Below, one piece after another: positions 8,145 to 16,992 of a DNA stretch of 59,316 nt (its first letter is position 1; each line of letters starts with the position of its first letter). The position numbers were made by a program, and so were the translations under genes. Source of the stretch: Microbacterium testaceum (GTDB lineage: Bacteria; Actinomycetota; Actinomycetes; Actinomycetales; Microbacteriaceae); contig NZ_LDRT01000023.1 of the NCBI RefSeq assembly GCF_001476655.1, positions 1 to 59,316 on the forward strand, written 5' to 3'. The notes beneath the pieces were generated by a model, which saw only the letters and a program-made list of their open reading frames with translations, ran no database searches and was not told the DNA's origin.

Positions 8145-9371
8145 ATGATCCCTCCTCCTTCCCCCCGTTTCGTCTCCCCGCGTCTCGTCCTTCTGCCCGC
8201 CGCCGTCCTGCTCGTCGCGCTCTCCGGGTGCGCGGCGCCGGCGCCCGCAGCGCTGGAGCCTTCCGCCGACACGCACGGCGAGATCGCCGGGGCTGCCGAG
8301 CTCGCCGAGCCCGCGGTCGGTCTGACCTCGATCGACAGCGCGGGCGATGTCTCGCACCTCGATCTGCTCGACGAGGAGACCGCCGACCTCGGTTCGGTCC
8401 GCGCCCCCGCCGCGGTGCATTCCGACGGGCGCTACCTCTTCGCGGCCGACGCGTCCGGGGTCTCGGTCGTCGACAGCGGCGTCTGGACCTGGGATCACGT
8501 CGATCACTTCCACTACTACCGAGCGGAGCCGAAGCTCCTCGGCGACGTCCCCGGCGGCGGGGTCGCGACGGTTGCCACCTCGACCTCGTCGACCACGGGC
8601 GGCACGGGGGTGTTCTTCCCCGACTCCGGCGAGGCCGTCCTGCTCGACACCGAGGCGCTGTCGAAGGGCGAGATCGTCGAGAGCTTCCGGTTGCGGGTCG
8701 CCCCCGGGCCGGGGCTCGTGGTGCCGGCCGGCTCCTTCGCGGCGATCGCGGCGGCCGACGAACTGACGCTGCACACCGCCGACGGTTCCACGGTCGGCGA
8801 CGCCGTCTCCTGCGCGGAGCCCGCCGGAACGATCACGACCCGCGTCGGTGCGGTGATCGGATGCCGAGACGGTGCCCTCCTCGTCCTCGTCGAGGGCGAG
8901 GAGCCCGTCGTCGAACGCATCCCGTACCCCGAGGGGGCGACCGCGCCCCGGGCCACCGCCTTCGCCAATCGCGAGGGTCGCCCGACCGTCGCCGCCGTCG
9001 CCGAGGGCGCGGGGGCGTGGCTGCTGGACACCCGCGCGCGCTCGTGGACCCTGCTTCCGACTCCCGAGCCGGTCGTGCAGGTCACCGCGGTCGACGACAA
9101 GGACGCGAACGTGCTCGCCCTCACCGCCGACGGCCGCGTGCTCGTGCTCGACGGCGAGACGGGCGCGCAGCGCGCGGCATCCGTCCCGCTCGTGGGAGCG
9201 AGTCTTGCCGCGGGGCAGCCGGTCAGCCTGATCGCCGACCAGCAGCGGGCGTACCTCAACGGTCCCGTCGAGGGGCGGATGTGGGAGATCGACTTCGCCG
9301 ACGGCGCGCGCATCGCGCGAGAGTTCGCGCCCGAGCGTACGCCCCTGTTCTTCGCCGAGACGGGACGCTGA
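8145..9371 (+). CDS. aztD: AztD-like lipoprotein, putative zinc metallochaperone (copy 1)
   Basis: This 408-residue lipoprotein has lipobox LSGC with Cys29 and is otherwise made of short beta-strand repeats, fitting the beta-propeller of AztD, which hands zinc to the binding protein AztC. A His-rich motif DHVDHFHYYRAEP at about residues 117-129 is a plausible metal site. Recurrent pieces such as DGRVLVLDGETG and RAYLNGPVEGRMW are propeller-blade-like. It sits between permease and AztC genes; its stop is one base from the AztC start, indicating tight coupling. The identification rests on architecture and context. A second, more diverged copy follows AztC. Confidence 0.75.
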   Translation: MIPPPSPRFVSPRLVLLPAAVLLVALSGCAAPAPAALEPSADTHGEIAGAAELAEPAVGLTSIDSAGDVSHLDLLDEETADLGSVRAPAAVHSDGRYLFAADASGVSVVDSGVWTWDHVDHFHYYRAEPKLLGDVPGGGVATVATSTSSTTGGTGVFFPDSGEAVLLDTEALSKGEIVESFRLRVAPGPGLVVPAGSFAAIAAADELTLHTADGSTVGDAVSCAEPAGTITTRVGAVIGCRDGALLVLVEGEEPVVERIPYPEGATAPRATAFANREGRPTVAAVAEGAGAWLLDTRARSWTLLPTPEPVVQVTAVDDKDANVLALTADGRVLVLDGETGAQRAASVPLVGASLAAGQPVSLIADQQRAYLNGPVEGRMWEIDFADGARIAREFAPERTPLFFAETGR

Positions 9372-9372
9372 G

Positions 9373-10272
9373 ATGAGAAAGCTCCTCGCGCTGGCCGTGA
9401 CCGGCGTCCTGCTCATGCTCGCCGGGTGCGTCGGCTCGACGGCATCCGACCGCCCTCTCGTCGTCGTGACGACGAACATCCTCGGTGACGTCGTGTCGCA
9501 CCTCGTCGGCGACGACGTCGAGGTGCTGACGCTCATGCGTCCCGGGGCCGATCCGCACTCGTTCGAGATCTCCGCCGCGGAGGCCGCGCGCCTGCGCTCG
9601 GCGGACGTGCTCGTCGCCAACGGCCTCGGACTCGAGGAGGGGCTGCAGAAGCACCTCGATGCGGCGGCAGCCGAGGGGGTGCGGACCTTCGTCGCGGGGG
9701 ATGCCGTGACCGTGCTGCCCTACACCTCGAGCGATGCGGGCGGCGCCGACGATCCGCATTTCTGGACCGACCCGGCGCAGATGATCGCCGTCGTCGACGC
9801 GCTCACCCCGGTGCTCGAGGAGGTCGGCGGCTCCGCGGTGGCCGAGCACGCCGCCTCGTACCGCGCGGAGCTCGAGGTCCTGGACACCGAGATGACCGCC
9901 GCGTTCGCGGCGATCCCGGCCGAGCGCCGCGCGCTCGTCACCAATCACCACGTGTTCGGGTATCTCGCCGACCGTTTCGGATTCCGCCTGATCGGGGCGG
10001 TGATCCCCGGCGGCACCACGCTCGCCGCTCCCAGTGCGAGCGACCTCGCCGACCTCGTCGCAGCGATCGACGAGGCGGGGGTGCCGACGATCTTCGCGGA
10101 GTCGTCGTCTCCGGATCGTCTCGTGCGCGCGCTCGCCGACGAGGCCGATCGCGACGTCGAGGTGACCGAGCTGTTCACCGAGTCGCTGACGGACGCCGCG
10201 GGCGACGCCCCCGACTACCTGACCATGATGCGCGTCAATACGGAGCGCATCGTCCGCGGCCTGTCGCCCTGA
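9373..10272 (+). CDS. aztC: zinc ABC transporter solute-binding protein, AztC type
   Basis: This 299-residue lipoprotein (LAGC, Cys19) belongs to cluster A-I metal-binding proteins. Expected ligands are visible: His62 in GADPHSFEI, His129 in DDPHFWTDP, His193 in TNHHVFGYL, and Asp281 in GDAPDYLTM. The long His-rich loop of ZnuA between the first two ligands is absent, which is the hallmark of AztC, the type that depends on the AztD chaperone for loading. It is embedded between two AztD-like genes in one operon and should be tethered outside the membrane next to AztB. Confidence 0.87.
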   Translation: MRKLLALAVTGVLLMLAGCVGSTASDRPLVVVTTNILGDVVSHLVGDDVEVLTLMRPGADPHSFEISAAEAARLRSADVLVANGLGLEEGLQKHLDAAAAEGVRTFVAGDAVTVLPYTSSDAGGADDPHFWTDPAQMIAVVDALTPVLEEVGGSAVAEHAASYRAELEVLDTEMTAAFAAIPAERRALVTNHHVFGYLADRFGFRLIGAVIPGGTTLAAPSASDLADLVAAIDEAGVPTIFAESSSPDRLVRALADEADRDVEVTELFTESLTDAAGDAPDYLTMMRVNTERIVRGLSP

Positions 10273-10306
10273 GCGGCCGGCCTCCTCCCAAGAAAGAAGA
10301 AATCAC

Positions 10307-11497
10307 ATGCGAAACCCTTCCCTCCGCGCGGGCCTGCTCGTGCTCGCGGTCGGCGCGACCGTCGGGCTCACCGCGTGCGCGGGTGGTGCCGGCTCCGCCG
10401 CCCCCGCCTCCCTCGCTCCCGAAACCGGCACGCGCGTCGCCCTCTCCTACCCCGGCGGCATCGTCGTGCTCGACGGTGCCGACCTCGACACCCTCGGTGA
10501 CCTCACCTCCGAGCAGTTCACGCGCCTGAACTCCGCGGGCGACGGACGCCACGTCATGGTGACGACGAGCGAGGGCTTCCAGGTTCTGGATGCCGGGTCC
10601 TCCGGGACCGCGCCCGAGCTCACCGACCTGGTGTTCCCGGCCGCCAAACCGGGGCACGTGGTGACGCACGGCGGCAAGACCGTGCTGTACGCCGACGGCA
10701 CGAGCGACTCCACCGTCTTCGACAGCGACGCGCTGCTGGCATCCACCGAATCCCTTCCGCCGGTCGAGACGGTTCCGGGTGTCGAGGCGCACCACGGCGT
10801 GTCGATCGTGCTCGAGGACGGCACCTTCCTCACGACGGTGGGCAACGCCGACGGGCGCAACGGCGTCATCGCGAAGGACGCCTCGGGGGCCACCATCGCC
10901 CAGAGCAGCGACTGCCCCGGCGTGCACGGCGAAGGCACCGCCAAGGATGAGGTCGTCGTCTTCGGCTGCGAGAACGGCGCTCTGGTCTACGACTCGGGCA
11001 CCTTCACCAAGCTCACCGCCCCGGACCAGCCGTACGGTCGCATGGGCAACGCCTACGTCAGCGAGGACAGCGCGCTGATCGTCGGCGACTACAAGGACGA
11101 CCCGGATGCCGAGGGCTACCTCCTGCACCGCGTCGCGCTGATCGACACCGCCGCCAAGACGCAGCGTGTGATCGACCTGCCGGAGGGCGTGGAGTACACC
11201 TTCCGCGACATCGCGCGCGGTCCTGAGGGACTCGCCTACATCCTCGCGACCGACGGTTCGATCCACGTGCTCGACCCGGCGACCGGCGCTCTGACGGCCT
11301 CCTACCCCGTCATCGGGGCGTGGGAGGGACCCGCCGAGTGGCAGGACGCCCACCCCGCCATCAAGGTCTCGGGCGACATCGCCTACGTCACCGAGCCCGC
11401 GAAGAACGCGGTCCACGCGGTCGATCTGACCACGGGTGAGGTCGTCAAGAGCGCGACGCTCGATGTGACTCCCAACGAGATCGCGCTGACGAAGTAA
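10307..11497 (+). CDS. aztD: AztD-type zinc metallochaperone (copy 2)
   Basis: This 396-residue lipoprotein (LTAC, Cys24) starts at ATG 10307, behind AAGAAAGAAGAA rather than a strict GGAGG. It contains AztD-like blade motifs: YPGGIVVLDGADL, DGRHVMVTTSEGFQVLD, a His-rich set (PGHVVTHGG, VEAHHGVSI, GVHGEG) and DGSIHVLDPATG. Compared with copy 1 it looks closer to characterised AztD in spacing of the histidines. It ends the zinc operon, 34 bases after AztC, and converges on the LysR gene. Confidence 0.82.
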   Translation: MRNPSLRAGLLVLAVGATVGLTACAGGAGSAAPASLAPETGTRVALSYPGGIVVLDGADLDTLGDLTSEQFTRLNSAGDGRHVMVTTSEGFQVLDAGSSGTAPELTDLVFPAAKPGHVVTHGGKTVLYADGTSDSTVFDSDALLASTESLPPVETVPGVEAHHGVSIVLEDGTFLTTVGNADGRNGVIAKDASGATIAQSSDCPGVHGEGTAKDEVVVFGCENGALVYDSGTFTKLTAPDQPYGRMGNAYVSEDSALIVGDYKDDPDAEGYLLHRVALIDTAAKTQRVIDLPEGVEYTFRDIARGPEGLAYILATDGSIHVLDPATGALTASYPVIGAWEGPAEWQDAHPAIKVSGDIAYVTEPAKNAVHAVDLTTGEVVKSATLDVTPNEIALTK

Positions 11498-11506
11498 GAA
11501 ACTCCC

Positions 11507-12394
11507 TCACCGACCGCCCCGGTCGTACGCCACCTGCAGTGCTCCGCGCACCGCGCGTACGCCGGGGCGGTCGGCCGTTCCGCGACGGACAGCGGTGAAC
11601 ACCTCGCGGCGCGGCTCGCCCGGCAGGTCCACGAGCCGCACGGGCGGCGTCTCGCCCGCGAAGACCAGGTCGGGGATCATGCCGACCGCGTGACCGGATG
11701 CCACGAGCCGCACGTGCGCGGTCAGATCGGCCATCTCGAACCTCACGTCGGGCTCGAATCCGGCGGCGCGGCACTGCTGCGTCGCCCATTGCCGCGCCGC
11801 GGTGCCCACCGGTTCCATCACCCAGGGCCGCTCCCGGAGGTCTTCCAGCCGCTGAGCCGGATCGTCGTGGGAGACGGCGAGGCGGATGGCATCCCGTCCC
11901 AGGAGTCCCCGCTCGAGGCCCTCGCGGTGCTCGCGCGTGTGGCCGGGATACTGCTCGGCGACGGCGAGGTCGAAGCCGCGGGCGGCGACCTCGAACAGCC
12001 CCTCCTCGGGGGCGAGCTCGGCGACCTCGACGCGCAACTGCGGTTCGCTCGCGGCGAGGGCGTCGAGCGCGCGGGGGAGCAGACCGTGCGCCGCGGACTG
12101 CATCACGGCCAGCCGCACGGGGGCGAGGGACGGGCGCATGCGCTCGAGCTCGGCGCGCGCGGCCTCGTCGGCGGCGAGCATGCGGGCCGCGTGCGCGGCG
12201 AGGGCGGCGCCCTGCGCGGTCAGGCGCACGCGGCGCCCGTCGGGCTCGAGCAGGGCCACCCCGGCCTCCTTCTCGAGCAGGGCGAGCTGCTGCGAGATGG
12301 TCGACGGGCTGTAGGAGAGGGCGTCGGCGACGGCCGCGAGCGTGCCGCGCACGCTCAGCTCGTGCAGCAGGCGCAGACGGCGCAGATCGAACAC
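11507..12394 (-). CDS. LysR family transcriptional regulator, probably of putA
   Basis: The 295-residue protein has the N-terminal winged helix of LysR regulators (LRRLRLLHELSVRGTLAAVA, then SYSPSTISQQLALLEKE) and the two-lobed effector domain (VRLAVMQSAAHGLLPRAL, DAIRLAVSHDD, ASGHAVGMIPD). It is divergent from putA across a 99-base gap holding a T-N11-A palindrome. Related regulators in actinobacteria control proline or amino-acid genes, so an amino-acid effector such as proline is a fair guess. The ligand itself cannot be read from the sequence. Confidence 0.88.
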   Translation of the reverse strand: MFDLRRLRLLHELSVRGTLAAVADALSYSPSTISQQLALLEKEAGVALLEPDGRRVRLTAQGAALAAHAARMLAADEAARAELERMRPSLAPVRLAVMQSAAHGLLPRALDALAASEPQLRVEVAELAPEEGLFEVAARGFDLAVAEQYPGHTREHREGLERGLLGRDAIRLAVSHDDPAQRLEDLRERPWVMEPVGTAARQWATQQCRAAGFEPDVRFEMADLTAHVRLVASGHAVGMIPDLVFAGETPPVRLVDLPGEPRREVFTAVRRGTADRPGVRAVRGALQVAYDRGGR

Positions 12395-12412
12395 GGCATC
12401 CCTTCGACTCTG

Positions 12413-12427
12413 TCGAACAGTATGCGT
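12413..12427. promoter_or_regulatory. T-N11-A palindrome, likely LysR operator
   Basis: TTCGACTCTGTCGAA is a 6-3-6 perfect inverted repeat containing the LysR-type T-N11-A core. It lies 19 bases upstream of the lysR start and 66 bases upstream of putA. Confidence 0.6.
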
Positions 12428-12493
12428 CAGGAATCATCGCTTTTCTCGAACGGACGCGCGCCCCATGCTGAGAGCATCCGAGGAAGGATCGCC

Positions 12494-15400
12494 ATGTCGC
12501 TCACCGATGTCCCCGACACCACGTCCGGCACCACCCCCGCTCCGCGACCTGCTCACGGGCTCGTGTCGCCCCACGAGCTCGCCGACGAGGCGATCGCCCT
12601 CGTGCGCCGCTGGCTCGCCGAGAGCCGCGACGAGCCGGTCGACGCCGCCGCCGAGCGACTGGCCGGCGTGCTGCGCGACCCGCACGGCCTCGACTTCACG
12701 GTCGGCTTCGTCGACGGCGTCGTGCGTCCCGAAGACGTGCGCGTCGCCGCGCGCAACCTCTCCGCGCTGACCCCGCTCATCCCGGGGTTCCTGCCGCTGC
12801 ACCTCAAGGCCGCGATCCGCCTCGGCGCGTTCGCCGCCCCGATCCTGCCGCAGGTCGTGGTCCCCGCCGCCCGCACGGCCCTGCGCTCGATGGTGCGCCA
12901 CCTCATCGTCGACGCCACCGACGGCAAGCTCGGCGGGGCCATCGCCTCGATTCGCGGCCGGGGAGACGGCATCCGCCTCAACGTCAACCTGCTCGGCGAG
13001 GCGATCCTCGGCAAGAAGGAAGCCGCGCGGCGCCTGGCCGGCACCCGCAAGCTGCTCGCCCGCGACGATGTCGACTACGTCTCGATCAAGGTCTCGTCGA
13101 CCGTCGCCCCGCACACCCCGTGGGCCTTCGACGCCGCCGTCGACGACGCCGTCGCCGCGCTCCGTCCCCTGTACCGGGTCGCGAAGGAGACGGGGACGTT
13201 CCTGAACCTCGACATGGAGGAGTTCAAGGACCTCGACCTCACCCTCGCCGTGTTCGAGACGCTGCTGTCGGAGCCGGAGTTCCACGGCGTCGAGGCGGGG
13301 ATCGTCCTGCAGGCGTACCTCCCCGATGCGCTCGCCGCGATGATCCGCCTGCAGGAGTGGACGGCCGCGCGGGTGGCATCCGGGGGCGCCCCCATCAAGG
13401 TGCGCGTCGTCAAGGGCGCGAACCTGCCGATGGAGCGCGTGGATGCCGACGTGCACGACTGGCCGCTGGCCACCTGGCCGTCGAAGCAGGCGACCGACGC
13501 CTCGTACAAGGCCGTGCTCGACTACGCCCTGCGCCCCGAGCACACGAAGAACGTGCGGATCGGCGTCGCCGGACACAACCTCTTCGACGTCGCCCTCGCC
13601 TGGCTCCTCGCCGAGCGGCGGGGCGTCACCGGCGGAATCGACGTCGAGATGCTGCTCGGCATGGCCACCGCGCAGCAGGCCGTCGTGCGGCGCACGGTCG
13701 GTTCGATCCTGCTCTACACGCCCGTCGTGCACCCGCAGGAGTTCGACGTCGCGATCGCGTACCTCATCCGCCGTCTCGAAGAGGGCGCGTCGAGCGAGAA
13801 CTTCATGTCGGCCGTGTTCGACCTCGACACCCACGCGGCCCTGTTCGCCCGCGAGCGCGACCGCTTCCTGGCATCCCTCGCCGACATGCCCGAGGGGGTG
13901 CCGGCGTCGCACCGCGTGCAGGATCGCACCGCCCCCGCGGCGCCCGCGCCGACGCACGGCTTCCGCAACACCCCCGACTCCGACCCGGCGATCGCTGCGA
14001 ACCGCGACTGGTCGCGCGCGATCATCGCCCGCATGCCGGAGTCGTCCCTCGGCCGCGACACCATCGCCGCCCACACCGTCACCGACGAAGCCGCGCTGAA
14101 CGCGCTGATCCAGGATGCCGCGGACGCCGCCGCCGCGTGGAGCGCGCTCGGGGCCGCCGGTCGCGCCGAGATCCTGCACCGCGCCGGAGACGCGCTCGAG
14201 AAGCGCCGCGCCGACCTGCTCGAGGTCATGGGCGCCGAGTGCGGGAAGGTCATCGAGCAGAGCGACCCCGAGGTGTCGGAGGCGATCGACTTCGCGCACT
14301 ACTACGCCGAGCAGGCGCGGACCCTGTCGTCGGTCGACGGGGCGAGGTTCACGCCGGCGCGTGTGACCGTGGTCACTCCGCCGTGGAACTTCCCCGTCGC
14401 GATCCCCGCCGGCTCCACCCTCGCCGCCCTCGCGGCGGGCTCGGCCGTGGTCATCAAGCCCGCGGGCCTCGCCGAGCGCTCGGGCGCCGTCATGGTGGAG
14501 GCTCTGTGGGAGGCGGGCGTTCCGCGCGAGGTGCTGAAGCTCGTGCAGGTGTCCGAGAACGACCTCGGCCGTCAGCTGCTCACGCACCCCGCCGTCGAGC
14601 GGGTCGTGCTCACCGGTGCGTACGAGACGGCTGAGCTGTTCCGCTCCTTCCGTCCCGACCTTCCGCTGCTCGCCGAGACCAGCGGCAAGAACGCCGTGAT
14701 CGTCACACCCAGCGCCGACCTCGACCTCGCGGCCAAGGACGTCGCGATGTCGGCGTTCGGGCATGCCGGACAGAAGTGCTCCGCGGCATCCCTCGTCGTG
14801 CTCGTCGGCTCGGTTGCGCGCTCGCGGCGGTTCCGCGACCAGCTCGTCGACGCGGTCACCTCCCTCGAGGTCGGGATGCCGTGGGACGAGGCCTCGCGCG
14901 TGGGGCCGCTCATCGAGCCGGCCCACGGCAAGCTGCTGAGCGCGCTCACGACCCTCGAGCCCGGCCAGCGGTGGGTCGTCGAGCCGCGCAAGCTCGACGA
15001 CGACGTGTCGCTCTGGCGTCCCGGCATCCGCGAGGGCGTCCAGCCCGGCAGCGCCTTCCACCGCACCGAGTACTTCGGGCCCGTGCTCGGCATCATGACC
15101 GCCGAGACGCTGGATGAGGCGATCGAGATCGTCAACGCGATCGAGTACGGCCTCACCTCGGGGCTGCACGCGCTCGACTCGTCGGAGATCGACACCTGGC
15201 TCGCGCGCATCGAGGCGGGAAACGTCTACGTCAACCGCGGCACCACCGGCGCCATCGTGCAGCGTCAGCCGTTCGGCGGGTGGAAGAAGTCGGCCGTGGG
15301 TGCCGGTACGAAGGCGGGCGGTCCGCACTACCTGTTCGGCTTCGGATCGTGGACGGACGCCGAGGGCACAGCTGTCGAGAGCGCAGCTGCTGAGGGCACA

Positions 15401-16000
15401 GCTGCCGCCCGTCCGGACGCGCTCGCCGCTCCGGCGCTCGCCGCCGTGACCTCCGCTGACCGCGGGTGGCTGGCATCCGCTCTCGCGAACGATGCGGCCG
15501 CGTGGGCCGCGGAGTTCTCGCTGGCCCGCGATGTGACCGGGTTGGAATCCGAGCAGAACGTGCTGCGGTACGCGGCGGTCCCGGTGACTGTTCGGGTGGA
15601 GGAGGCGTCCGAGACGGCTCTCGTGCGGGTTGTCGCCGCGGGTGTTCGCGCCGGTTCCGCCGTCACCGTGAGTTCCGCGCGCGAGCTCTCGCCCGCGGTG
15701 CGCGCGTGGCTCGAAGGGGTGAGTGCCACGGCTACCGTCGAGGACTCCGCGGGCTGGGACCGTCGTGCCGCACGTCTCGCGCGTTCGGGCGGGCGCGTGC
15801 GTCTGCTGGGCGGGTCGGTCGCCGCGGTCGCGGATGCCATCGGCGGCTCGCCGTCGGTGGCCGTGTACGCCGGCGAGGTCACGCGTGCCGGGCAGGTCGA
15901 GATGCTCCCCTTCCTGCGGGAGCAGGCCGTGTCGATCACCGCCCACCGCTTCGGCACGCCGCGGCGCTACGTGGTGCCACCGCTGGTCCCCGCCGGCTGA
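12494..16000 (+). CDS. putA: bifunctional proline dehydrogenase / glutamate semialdehyde dehydrogenase
   Basis: The 1168-residue enzyme starts at ATG 12494 behind AGGAAGG. Residues ~80-470 are the proline dehydrogenase barrel (YVSIKVSS, NLDMEEFKDLDLT, LQAYLP, RVVKGANLPMERVD). Residues ~570-1010 are the aldehyde dehydrogenase domain with NFPVAIPAGSTLAALAAGSA, Glu728 (LAETSGKN) and nucleophile Cys762 (GQKCSAAS). It converts proline to glutamate using FAD then NAD, with channelled P5C. The last ~150 residues are Ala-rich and resemble the C-terminal domain of long PutA proteins. There is no N-terminal ribbon-helix-helix, so regulation must come from another protein, probably the divergent LysR. 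Confidence 0.95.
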   Translation: MSLTDVPDTTSGTTPAPRPAHGLVSPHELADEAIALVRRWLAESRDEPVDAAAERLAGVLRDPHGLDFTVGFVDGVVRPEDVRVAARNLSALTPLIPGFLPLHLKAAIRLGAFAAPILPQVVVPAARTALRSMVRHLIVDATDGKLGGAIASIRGRGDGIRLNVNLLGEAILGKKEAARRLAGTRKLLARDDVDYVSIKVSSTVAPHTPWAFDAAVDDAVAALRPLYRVAKETGTFLNLDMEEFKDLDLTLAVFETLLSEPEFHGVEAGIVLQAYLPDALAAMIRLQEWTAARVASGGAPIKVRVVKGANLPMERVDADVHDWPLATWPSKQATDASYKAVLDYALRPEHTKNVRIGVAGHNLFDVALAWLLAERRGVTGGIDVEMLLGMATAQQAVVRRTVGSILLYTPVVHPQEFDVAIAYLIRRLEEGASSENFMSAVFDLDTHAALFARERDRFLASLADMPEGVPASHRVQDRTAPAAPAPTHGFRNTPDSDPAIAANRDWSRAIIARMPESSLGRDTIAAHTVTDEAALNALIQDAADAAAAWSALGAAGRAEILHRAGDALEKRRADLLEVMGAECGKVIEQSDPEVSEAIDFAHYYAEQARTLSSVDGARFTPARVTVVTPPWNFPVAIPAGSTLAALAAGSAVVIKPAGLAERSGAVMVEALWEAGVPREVLKLVQVSENDLGRQLLTHPAVERVVLTGAYETAELFRSFRPDLPLLAETSGKNAVIVTPSADLDLAAKDVAMSAFGHAGQKCSAASLVVLVGSVARSRRFRDQLVDAVTSLEVGMPWDEASRVGPLIEPAHGKLLSALTTLEPGQRWVVEPRKLDDDVSLWRPGIREGVQPGSAFHRTEYFGPVLGIMTAETLDEAIEIVNAIEYGLTSGLHALDSSEIDTWLARIEAGNVYVNRGTTGAIVQRQPFGGWKKSAVGAGTKAGGPHYLFGFGSWTDAEGTAVESAAAEGTAAARPDALAAPALAAVTSADRGWLASALANDAAAWAAEFSLARDVTGLESEQNVLRYAAVPVTVRVEEASETALVRVVAAGVRAGSAVTVSSARELSPAVRAWLEGVSATATVEDSAGWDRRAARLARSGGRVRLLGGSVAAVADAIGGSPSVAVYAGEVTRAGQVEMLPFLREQAVSITAHRFGTPRRYVVPPLVPAG

Positions 16001-16236
16001 GTCGCGTGCCGTCGGGCTGTGCCGGCGGTGGGGAGTCGGGGTGTGTCGTCGAGCGCGGGCGTTGGGGCGTGCCGTCGGGTGTGCCCGTCAGGAGCTGGGC
16101 CGTCGGGGTATGCCGTCGAGCACGGGCGTCGGGGACTGCGCCGTCGGGCGGAGTTCGACGCCGCGCGCCGAGCGGAGCGGGGGAGCGACGGCGTGTCGGG
16201 TCTCGATTCCGCGTGACCGCCCGGCGAGATCGCGGC
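16001..16236. repeat. gene-free GC-rich stretch with degenerate short repeats
   Basis: The stretch between putA and the convergent PNPOx-family gene repeats variants of GCCGTCGGG and GGCGTTGGGG / GGCGTCGGGG (for example near 16009, 16069, 16101, 16126 and 16141). I see no plausible start, hairpin terminator or conserved protein. It looks like slipped or eroded intergenic sequence. Confidence 0.5.
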
Positions 16237-16911
16237 TCAGGCCGTGCCCGCGGCTGACACGCGCTCGGCCGCTCGCTGCACGGAGGCCGGCACAGGTGTG
16301 CCCGTGGACGTCTGAGGCGAGGTGACGGGCTCGCCCACGCTCATCCGCAGGGGCAGTGTGCCGGCCCACACCGTGCGGTCCTCACCGTCGTCGTCCTCCT
16401 CGACCATCGATCCGGCGTTGTCTTTGACGCTGGCCATGGCGAGGGGGATGCGCAGCACCATCGTCGCGGCCAGTTCCCGCCCCGTCATCGGCCGCACTTC
16501 GAGGCTTCGCCCCGGCATGAGGTGCTCCGAGAGCGTCAGGAGCGCCGCTTCCTTCTCTTCGGGAGGGACCACGGATGCCACCCCGTGCACCACCGCGCAC
16601 CGGTATCGCATCGAGCTGTCGAAGAGGGAGCGCGCGTACTTCAGGCCCAGGAGGTGCGTGACGGTCACGCAGACGGGGGCACCCGCGGCGATCCGGCGGA
16701 AGAAGTCGCTGCCCGTCGAGCCGTGGAGCAGCAGGTCGTCTCCGTCGCGGCCGATGCCGATCGGGAGGGCGACGGGGCGGTCGTCGCGCACGATCGCGAT
16801 GGTGGCGAAGAGGGCGCCGTCGATGACGTCGTACAGGGCCGCTCGGTCCGTGACCTGGTGGTGGGCTTCGCGGCGGACGCGGGTCTGAGCGGTGAGGGGG
16901 AGGTCGGTCAT
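16237..16911 (-). CDS. pyridoxamine 5'-phosphate oxidase family protein
   Basis: This 224-residue protein starts at ATG 16911. It has the split-barrel flavin fold of the NimA/PNPOx-like group: RVRREAHHQVTDRAALYDVI, then ALFATIAIVRDDRPVALPIG, DDLLLHGSTGSDFFRRIAAG, VCVTVTHLLGLKYARSLF and SMRYRCAVVHG. Such proteins bind FMN or F420 and often reduce or detoxify small molecules. The last ~35 residues are disordered (TSPQTSTGTPVP). It is divergent from a MocR regulator, a frequent pairing in which the regulator controls the oxidase-like gene. True pyridoxal synthesis is not implied. Confidence 0.85.
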   Translation of the reverse strand: MTDLPLTAQTRVRREAHHQVTDRAALYDVIDGALFATIAIVRDDRPVALPIGIGRDGDDLLLHGSTGSDFFRRIAAGAPVCVTVTHLLGLKYARSLFDSSMRYRCAVVHGVASVVPPEEKEAALLTLSEHLMPGRSLEVRPMTGRELAATMVLRIPLAMASVKDNAGSMVEEDDDGEDRTVWAGTLPLRMSVGEPVTSPQTSTGTPVPASVQRAAERVSAAGTA

Positions 16912-16992
16912 GCTCTGATTTCAGCCAAGGAAGTGGTCCATCGCGTAGTCCAATGAGGGCCGTTTCGCCTGGACCAGTGACAGACTTCCCGG

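Noticed and set aside
7261..9951. Minus-strand frames opposite the zinc transport operon
   Set aside because: They are Arg/Gly/Asp-rich, lack motifs and overlap four well-supported genes completely.
12434..15946. Long minus-strand frame (over 1100 codons) opposite putA
   Set aside because: It mirrors the plus-strand putA frame in GC-rich DNA; no domain, start context or codon bias supports it, whereas putA has both complete catalytic sites.
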